Positions 6,676 through 10,623 of a stretch of DNA of 10,623 nucleotides are shown piece by piece. The position numbers and the translations under genes are program-made. Each line of letters begins with the position of its first letter. The first letter of the stretch is position 1. Below the pieces are notes generated by a model. The model was not told the origin of the DNA, did no database searches, and was given only the letters and a program-made list of their open reading frames with translations. The DNA comes from Rikenellaceae bacterium. Lineage in GTDB: Bacteria > Bacteroidota > Bacteroidia > Bacteroidales > UBA932. The stretch covers positions 1 through 10,623 of the forward strand of contig CAAGGO010000157.1 of assembly GCA_900769385.1 (NCBI GenBank), read 5' to 3'.

Positions 6676-7245
6676 TCATTTTTTTGATGAAAACTTCATT
6701 AGATTCTCTGCCGTAACAGGCAAGCCGTACATCTCACATTTCTGGGCAGGAGTTTCTGCCAAAGGAGCAGCTATCCACAGGATAACATAGATCCAGAAAC
6801 CTGCTGAGCCCATAAACAGCGCCACTACAAACACTATCCTTACAAGAAGTGTATCAATGTTCAGATATTGTGCAATTCCGGAACATACACCTGCAATTGC
6901 CTTGTTGCAAGGATTACGGTAAAATTTTCTTGTTGGCTTGTTGCCGCTGAATATCTCTGAGATTGGATCCTCACCTTCCTCAGAATATGGCTCCCCGTCA
7001 GGCATACCCAACTGGGCAATCACCCTCTCCACAGCTGTAATGTCCACCACATTCCTGTACTGCGTGATGTTTTCGGAAAAAAGCTCGGCAATCCGCTCCT
7101 CCAAATCCTCCATAACCTCTTTGCTCTGGATACCCATCTGGCTTTTTGTCCTGAATGCATTCAGATACTTTTTCAATTTAGAATAAGCATCCTCATCCAT
7201 TGCGAAACATCTTCCTCCAATTCCTGCATTAACTACCTTTTTCAT
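6676..7245 (-). CDS. Short PspC-domain protein
   Basis: This 189-residue protein is the first gene of the PspC-PadR-PspC operon. Residues 1-80 form the same soluble module as in the long paralogue, with D-A-Y at 19-21 and EERIAEL at 49-55. After an acidic linker (83-98), a compact PspC domain (about 107-162) contains GVCSGIAQYLNID at 119-131 and two hydrophobic segments joined by a short turn. The tail ETPAQKCEMYG matches the corresponding stretch in the long paralogue. The extra membrane segments and extracytoplasmic tail of that protein are absent, so this could act as a small partner or antagonist of it; this is inference. AAGGA lies seven bases before the ATG at 7245. The stop is seven bases before the PadR start. 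Confidence 0.88.
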   Translation of the reverse strand: MKKVVNAGIGGRCFAMDEDAYSKLKKYLNAFRTKSQMGIQSKEVMEDLEERIAELFSENITQYRNVVDITAVERVIAQLGMPDGEPYSEEGEDPISEIFSGNKPTRKFYRNPCNKAIAGVCSGIAQYLNIDTLLVRIVFVVALFMGSAGFWIYVILWIAAPLAETPAQKCEMYGLPVTAENLMKFSSKK

Positions 7246-7276
7246 AAACTTGTCCTTTAATATTTTGTTGTGGTAT

Positions 7277-7338
7277 TTTATAGTACAATGTTATTTGTAT
7301 TGCAAATATATATACTTTTTATACTACCTTGTATTGCA
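7277..7338. repeat. Duplicated composite motif in front of the PspC/PadR operon, candidate operator
   Basis: The exact 10-mer TTGTATTGCA occurs at 7295-7304 and again at 7329-7338, 34 bases apart. Each copy is preceded by a near-identical block: TTTTATAGTAC (7276-7286) for the first and TTTTTATACTAC (7316-7327) for the second. The first copy touches the presumed -7 element. A TACTA (7322-7326) and TAGTA (7339-7343) also face each other as a dyad. Duplicated sites at a regulated promoter are the usual arrangement for a dimeric repressor; assignment to the PadR protein is inference. Confidence 0.4.
7303..7310 (-). promoter_or_regulatory. Likely -7 element of the PspC-PadR-PspC operon
   Basis: Read on the minus strand this is TATATTTG, a full match to TAnnTTTG. 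I do not find a good TTTG at the expected -33 spacing, which would fit a regulated promoter. Transcription would begin near 7298, giving a leader of about 50 bases. Confidence 0.4.
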
Positions 7339-7349
7339 TAGTACTAACA

Positions 7350-7380
7350 AAACAAAAAAGGGAGCGAATGGTTCACTCCC
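7350..7380 (-). terminator. Rho-independent terminator of the envelope operon ending in secG
   Basis: On the minus strand GGGAG (7380-7376) pairs with CTCCC (7364-7360), and GAA pairs with TTC inside it after one mismatch, around a 3-base loop. A TTTTTTGTTTTG tract follows (7359-7348). It lies about 110 bases after the secG stop and just before the PspC operon promoter, insulating the two operons. Confidence 0.75.
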
Positions 7381-7418
7381 AAAGAATAGGTTCCATAGGT
7401 TATATTTCTTTTGCAATC

Positions 7419-7446
7419 CTTTGTACTACACTATTTTACTACAAAG
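7419..7446. repeat. Inverted repeat in the 3' region of secG
   Basis: CTTTGTA (7419-7425) and TACAAAG (7440-7446) form perfect 7-base arms around a 14-base spacer that itself contains TACTACA-like repeats. It lacks a T tract and so is not a convincing terminator. It could be a protein-binding site or an mRNA 3' structure. Confidence 0.35.
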
Positions 7447-7492
7447 CAAGAAATTAAACCTTGTTGGTTTAAAATATAACGAACCTGTTATA

Positions 7493-7843
7493 TTATTTTG
7501 TAGTATCTGCAGCAGGAACCTCTGTTGCAGGAGCAGCAGCATCAACCGGGAACTGAGGCTGAGCCACTGGAGCAGTGTTCTCAATCTTCTCAATCAAAGT
7601 TGAATTGTTCTCCTGTACTCTTGTAGAAACAAAAGCAGTAGCTGCAATGCAAAGTACAATGATTATGATTGCAAGTGTCCAAGTTGCTTTCTCTAGGAAG
7701 TCAGCAGTTTTCCTAACGCCAAATGTCTGGTTTCCAGAAGCGAAGTTAGCTGCCAATCCACCACCTTTAGAGTTCTGTACCAATACCACTAGGGTAAGGA
7801 TGATACTTGCAATAACAATAAGGATAGCAATAACTGTATACAT
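7493..7843 (-). CDS. secG: Preprotein translocase subunit SecG
   Basis: SecG is the small inner-membrane partner of SecY and SecE that assists SecA-driven protein export. The 116-residue protein has the expected topology: membrane helix 1 at about 3-22, a cytoplasmic loop with the family signature QNSKGGGL (23-30) and FASGNQTFGVRK, and membrane helix 2 at about 54-73. The tail from 75 onwards is Ala/Pro/Glu-rich and longer than in E. coli, common in Bacteroidota. It is the last gene of the sigma-54 activator, LptE and TPR protein run and starts 11 bases after the TPR gene stop. Placement with LptE fits a shared envelope-biogenesis theme. Confidence 0.95.
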   Translation of the reverse strand: MYTVIAILIVIASIILTLVVLVQNSKGGGLAANFASGNQTFGVRKTADFLEKATWTLAIIIIVLCIAATAFVSTRVQENNSTLIEKIENTAPVAQPQFPVDAAAPATEVPAADTTK

Positions 7844-7854
7844 AATTGTTAATA

Positions 7855-8658
7855 TTAATTTTTTGACTTTATTTCATTTACAAGGGTTGCAAAGTAAGTA
7901 CTTTTTTCTGGATATAACAAAATTAGTTTAGCATAAACCTCTATGGCCTTGTCATAATAGCCCTGGTCCGCATAAATTTTTGCCAAAGTTTCAGTAACAA
8001 AATCAAGTGAATCAAAATCAGGCAAGTGAGATTCCGCCACTGCAGATTCGCGCTCCACATTGTCTGCCGGAGCTCCCAACCTGATCTCGGCAACCCTCTC
8101 CTGTTCATTCAACTGTGCAAAATCATCCTTTGAAAAGTAGTCTCCTCCCACAACCACAATCTTTGCTTTGTGTGGCTGGATCTCCATAACCGGCTCTACA
8201 CTCTCATTCTCCAATACAACATCAAATCCTGACTCTTTTACCGGAACATTATTGTCTGATGAAAAATCAACATCCAGGCTCAACTCTTCCAAAGGTTCCA
8301 CCTCATTTGCAGCAACCGGCTCCTCCTGTGGAGTTTCAAAAACTTTTGCAGAAATATCCTGCCGCTGCATTTCAAAATCAACAACACTTTCCGGAACATC
8401 AATAAACTGCACAGCCATAATCTCCACTGCATCTGCCGGTCTTGCTGCAGCAATTTGCCTGCAATTGAGGAAAACCTTCTCCCTTTTTGGAAAGAAGACA
8501 AGCCCCTCCTTGTATTTGCTCTCCAGACACTCCGGTTCAATCTCCACCAGTTTGTACAGAAGCACCTCCCTGGCATAAGAGAACCACGGATATCTGGTTA
8601 CAAGCGCCTGCAGTTGTGGCACCCCCAACTGATGTATGTTTGCCAAGCTTTCCAACAT
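7855..8658 (-). CDS. TPR-tailed protein of the lptE-secG operon
   Basis: This 267-residue protein has no signal peptide and no membrane segment, so it is probably cytoplasmic. Residues 1-100 look helical (for example PQLQALVTRYPWFSYAREVL). Residues 105-215 form an acidic, Glu/Val/Pro-rich region, probably disordered. The C-terminus (219-267) is conserved-looking and holds one clear tetratricopeptide unit with YADQGYYDKAIEVYAKL and the ending YPEKSTYF, which resembles C-termini I recall from Bacteroidota proteins at this locus. TPR units mediate protein contacts; the partner is unknown. The ATG at 8658 lies one base after the lptE stop (TAGgATG), so translation is likely coupled. Its constant company with lptE and secG suggests an envelope or export role, but no function is established from the sequence. 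Confidence 0.75.
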   Translation of the reverse strand: MLESLANIHQLGVPQLQALVTRYPWFSYAREVLLYKLVEIEPECLESKYKEGLVFFPKREKVFLNCRQIAAARPADAVEIMAVQFIDVPESVVDFEMQRQDISAKVFETPQEEPVAANEVEPLEELSLDVDFSSDNNVPVKESGFDVVLENESVEPVMEIQPHKAKIVVVGGDYFSKDDFAQLNEQERVAEIRLGAPADNVERESAVAESHLPDFDSLDFVTETLAKIYADQGYYDKAIEVYAKLILLYPEKSTYFATLVNEIKSKN

Positions 8659-8659
8659 C

Positions 8660-9163
8660 CTACCAGTTTGCTACAGTTTTGTTGAATATGTCCTCTACAA
8701 GAATCTCAACAATCTCATCAACCAATTGGGCTTCTACTGCATCAAGGGAGATTGTTGAATCAAAATCCTGGAACGCAGCAAAAGAAGAATCAAAATTCTC
8801 CTCTTCGTGTTTGTTGTTCTTGAAAGTTATCTTTACAGTAATTGTAAGCCTGTTTTGGGCAGCTACCTCCTGAGACGTTACAGCCGTTGGGGTTACCTCA
8901 TAAGAGGTTATGTATCCGCTTACCTCAAGGTCCCCACCATCTTCAAGCATCTCCAGTTTGGTAAGTTTGCGGTATTTGTCCTGCAGTGCAACCGTTAGTG
9001 TATTGCTTAGTGTAGGATTCACTTTCATTGCCTTGTTCTCAATAGTGTATACAGAAATTGTATGCACATCCGGTGCAATTGAGGTATCATTGAATTTATA
9101 GATTCCGCACGCCGCCATAAAGGCAACCATTAAAAGCGGCAAAAAAAGTTTCAGTTTATTCAT
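8660..9163 (-). CDS. lptE: LPS-assembly outer-membrane lipoprotein LptE
   Basis: LptE plugs the LptD barrel and helps place lipopolysaccharide in the outer leaflet. From ATG 9163 the protein has 167 residues with a lipoprotein signal: MNKLK, a hydrophobic core, and the lipobox MAAC with the lipidated Cys at residue 19. The mature part shows the Bacteroidota LptE pattern: GIYKFNDTSIAPDV, then TISVYTIENKA and NPTLSNTLTVALQDKY, later a VSGYITSYEV strand and a C-terminal helix rich in Val/Glu. In-frame ATGs at 9172 and 9184 would extend it by three or seven residues. The GGAGG at 9177-9173, nine bases before 9163, decides for the shorter form. The start overlaps the end of the sigma-54 activator gene by eight bases, so the two are tightly coupled. 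Confidence 0.88.
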   Translation of the reverse strand: MNKLKLFLPLLMVAFMAACGIYKFNDTSIAPDVHTISVYTIENKAMKVNPTLSNTLTVALQDKYRKLTKLEMLEDGGDLEVSGYITSYEVTPTAVTSQEVAAQNRLTITVKITFKNNKHEEENFDSSFAAFQDFDSTISLDAVEAQLVDEIVEILVEDIFNKTVANW

Positions 9164-10481
9164 TGGTTTCATCCTCCAGTTCAAGTTCCTTTATTTTTCT
9201 GTAAAGCGTCCTCTCCGATATCCCCAATGCATCTGCTGCATCCTTTTTGTTGTCATACCTTTTCAAAGCCTTACGGATAAGTGCCTCTGTTGCATTTGGG
9301 ATTGACAGGTCCTCAACCTCCTGCTTTTCCTCTCCCTCTATATAGTCTGCATCCACAGTAAGGGTATCTGATGTGTTCAACAGCGATTTTGTATCCCTGC
9401 TGCCCAAATGGTCAGCTACAGGAGATGCCGCTACAGGCAATCGGGCACCCTCTTCCGGAGCAATCAGCCCCTGATTGTGGAATAATGTACCTGCCTGTGA
9501 CTGCTGCACAACAGGCAACGAAGATCCTTCTGCAAGGACCGGCTGGTGTGCCGTTCCTCCCTGAAGCCTCTCAACATCCTTCTTCAGGCTCTGCACCTCA
9601 AGCTGCAATTGCTGCAACAGTGCCATATAGAACTTCTCCCTCTCATTCAGGAATTCCGCACTGGTATGGTCGCCTCCCACAACCGGAAGATTATCGGGAC
9701 CATCAGACGGAAGATATTTGTGGAGGATGGCCGGTTCTATGATTCTGTCTTCCTCCAATACCGACATCTGCTCCGCCACACTTTTCAGCTGCCTTATGTT
9801 GCCAGGCCATCTGTATTGGGCAAGGAGCTGCTGGGATGCCGTAGAGAGTTTTACTGGGGGCATCTTGTATTTCTGGGCAAAGTCCACTGCAAATTTTGTA
9901 AAGAGAAGGTTTATGTCTGCAACCCTCTCCCTCAGTGCAGGCAGTACAATTGGAACCGTATTCAGCCTGTAATACAGGTCTTCCCTGAATTTCCCGTTCT
10001 TTATGGCGTGCGGCAAGTTTATGTTTGTTGCCGCTACAACCCTTACATTGGTTTTCTGGACCTTTGATGAACCTACCTTTATGAATTCTCCTGTTTGCAG
10101 TACCCTCAAAAGCCTTACCTGGGTAGTAAGGGGAAGCTCTGCCACTTCGTCAAGGAAGATGGTACCGCCGTTGGCTGTTTCAAAATAACCTTTTCTGGTT
10201 TCATAAGCACCTGTAAAGGAACCCTTCTCGTGGCCGAAAAGTTCTGAATCTATTGTTCCCTCAGGTATTGCTCCGCAGTTTACAGCTATGTATGTACCGT
10301 GCTTGCGGGCGCTGTTCTGATGTATGATTTGCGGAATCACCTCTTTACCAACTCCACTTTCTCCCGTTACCAGAACAGACAAATCTGTATTGGCAACCTG
10401 CACGGCAATCTCCAGCGCTCTCATAAGGGCCGGATCATTGCCTATTATATCAAACCTCTGCTTTAAATTCTGTAACTCCAT
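9156..10481 (-). CDS. Sigma-54-dependent transcriptional activator (AAA+ / Fis HTH), no receiver domain
   Basis: This 441-residue enhancer-binding protein would use ATP to open sigma-54 promoters. The AAA+ domain begins almost at the N-terminus (IIGNDPALMRALE, 12-24). It has Walker A GESGVGKE (40-47), the sigma-54 contact loop GSFTGA (87-92; the commoner form is GAFTGA), Walker B GTIFLDEV (106-113) and FREDLYYRLN with the arginine fingers (165-174). WPGNIRQLKSV follows in the lid. A linker (about 270-400) contains a likely coiled coil and a Gln/Ala/Pro-rich stretch. A Fis-type helix-turn-helix closes the chain: NKKDAADALGISERTLYRKIKE (411-432). There is no receiver, GAF or PAS domain, so its signal is not visible. 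It heads the operon with lptE, the TPR gene and secG, an arrangement familiar in Bacteroidales. Its targets are unknown. The start is fixed by the domain boundary, since the next Met is residue 20. Confidence 0.93.
   Translation of the reverse strand: MELQNLKQRFDIIGNDPALMRALEIAVQVANTDLSVLVTGESGVGKEVIPQIIHQNSARKHGTYIAVNCGAIPEGTIDSELFGHEKGSFTGAYETRKGYFETANGGTIFLDEVAELPLTTQVRLLRVLQTGEFIKVGSSKVQKTNVRVVAATNINLPHAIKNGKFREDLYYRLNTVPIVLPALRERVADINLLFTKFAVDFAQKYKMPPVKLSTASQQLLAQYRWPGNIRQLKSVAEQMSVLEEDRIIEPAILHKYLPSDGPDNLPVVGGDHTSAEFLNEREKFYMALLQQLQLEVQSLKKDVERLQGGTAHQPVLAEGSSLPVVQQSQAGTLFHNQGLIAPEEGARLPVAASPVADHLGSRDTKSLLNTSDTLTVDADYIEGEEKQEVEDLSIPNATEALIRKALKRYDNKKDAADALGISERTLYRKIKELELEDETNE
9173..9177 (-). 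promoter_or_regulatory. Start-deciding ribosome binding site of lptE
   Basis: GGAGG on the minus strand lies nine bases before the ATG at 9163 and directly abuts the ATG at 9172, which excludes the latter as the start served by this site. It lies within the last codons of the upstream activator gene. Confidence 0.6.
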
Positions 10482-10488
10482 AACTTGG

Positions 10489-10496
10489 CAAAGTTA
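10489..10496 (-). promoter_or_regulatory. -7 element of the sigma-54 activator operon, very close to the start codon
   Basis: Minus-strand TAACTTTG is a perfect TAnnTTTG match. Only seven bases separate it from the ATG at 10481, so transcription would begin at or within a few bases of the start codon. A TTGG 22 bases upstream is the best -33 candidate. Confidence 0.5.
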
Positions 10497-10529
10497 AACA
10501 TTTTCTACAGCATAAAAGCCAATTTTAAC

Positions 10530-10537
10530 TACTTTTG
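10530..10537 (+). promoter_or_regulatory. Possible -7 element of kdsB
   Basis: TACTTTTG matches TAnnTTTG fully on the plus strand, about 38 bases before the kdsB ATG at 10576. No clear -33 TTTG is present at the usual spacing, so confidence is moderate. Confidence 0.4.
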
Positions 10538-10575
10538 TTCAAAATTGCCTTACAAGGCACAATAATGATACAGAG

Positions 10576-10623
10576 ATGAAAATACTTGCACTGATTCCTG
10601 CAAGATACGGATCATCCCGTTTC
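10576..10623 (+). CDS. kdsB: 3-deoxy-manno-octulosonate cytidylyltransferase, N-terminus only
   Basis: Only the first 16 codons are in the window: MKILALIPARYGSSRF. This is the nucleotide-binding opening of CMP-Kdo synthetase (IPARYxSxRxPGKPL in the family), which activates Kdo with CTP for attachment to lipid A. Other cytidylyltransferases (for example CMP-sialic acid synthetase) begin similarly, but the IPARYGSSRF form is typical of KdsB. It is divergent from the sigma-54 activator-lptE operon, with 94 bases between the start codons, so LPS core synthesis and LPS transport share one intergenic control region. Confidence 0.82.
   Translation, partial: MKILALIPARYGSSRF

Noticed and set aside
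8168-8873. Overlapping plus-strand frames of 128-136 codons
   Set aside because: They are antisense to the TPR protein and LptE. The Ser/Thr/Pro-rich composition is typical of shadow frames.
9164-9184. Longer LptE beginning at ATG 9184 or 9172
   Set aside because: The GGAGG at 9177-9173 is correctly spaced only for ATG 9163, and the lipoprotein signal begins naturally with MNKLK.
9546-10067. 173-codon open frame on the plus strand
   Set aside because: It lies opposite the AAA+ domain of the sigma-54 activator, whose motifs are intact. The antisense frame looks like a codon-bias shadow.
10508-10524. TTGGC...ATGCT on the minus strand as a sigma-54 (-24/-12) promoter
   Set aside because: Only seven bases separate GG and GC where ten are required, so it is not a sigma-54 site.
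1-10623. tRNA, rRNA, CRISPR array, insertion sequence or phage attachment site
   Set aside because: I saw no cloverleaf-like run, no regularly spaced repeat-spacer pattern, no transposase-like protein and no long terminal inverted repeats.

Overview
The window looks like chromosomal DNA from a Bacteroidota bacterium, most likely of the order Bacteroidales. The signs are Bacteroides-type promoter elements (TAnnTTTG at -7) upstream of several genes, A-rich and mostly Shine-Dalgarno-poor start regions, a PorT-type outer-membrane barrel protein, a PadR/PspC cluster with a phylum-typical N-terminal module, and a sigma-54 activator - LptE - TPR protein - SecG gene run of a kind I know from this order. 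I cannot name the species.

Left edge (1-848, minus strand): a cysteine-rich gene that appears to be broken. The annotated frame stops at 138, but the neighbouring frame carries on as a Gly-rich linker and then ordinary-looking protein to the window edge. The two frames join cleanly if one G is restored in the G4 tract at 197-200. I read this as one frameshifted gene, or one sequencing error, that runs off the window.

Middle plus-strand block (1000-4867): an iron-sulfur L-serine dehydratase with a good promoter; thioredoxin followed by a strong hairpin terminator; then a tight three-gene run of outer-membrane barrel protein, long-chain polyprenyl diphosphate synthase and a DUF456 membrane protein. 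This run ends head-on against the next block, with both stop codons inside one CTAG palindrome.

Minus-strand PspC/PadR block (7245-4864): a short PspC-domain protein, a PadR repressor-type regulator and a long PspC-domain membrane protein, nearly contiguous. The two PspC proteins are paralogues that share an N-terminal module. The region in front of the operon carries a repeated composite motif that overlaps its likely -7 element and is a good candidate operator.

Minus-strand envelope block (10481-7493): an AAA+ sigma-54 activator without a receiver domain, the LPS-assembly lipoprotein LptE, a TPR-tailed protein and SecG, packed as one operon ending in a hairpin terminator at 7350-7380. Divergent from it, at the right edge, is the start of kdsB (CMP-Kdo synthesis). 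LPS core synthesis, LPS export and protein secretion therefore sit side by side.

Most of the window is ordinary housekeeping DNA. The points worth a second look are the frameshifted Cys-rich gene, the PspC-PadR-PspC module with its repeated upstream motif, and the apparently leaderless sigma-54 activator transcript.
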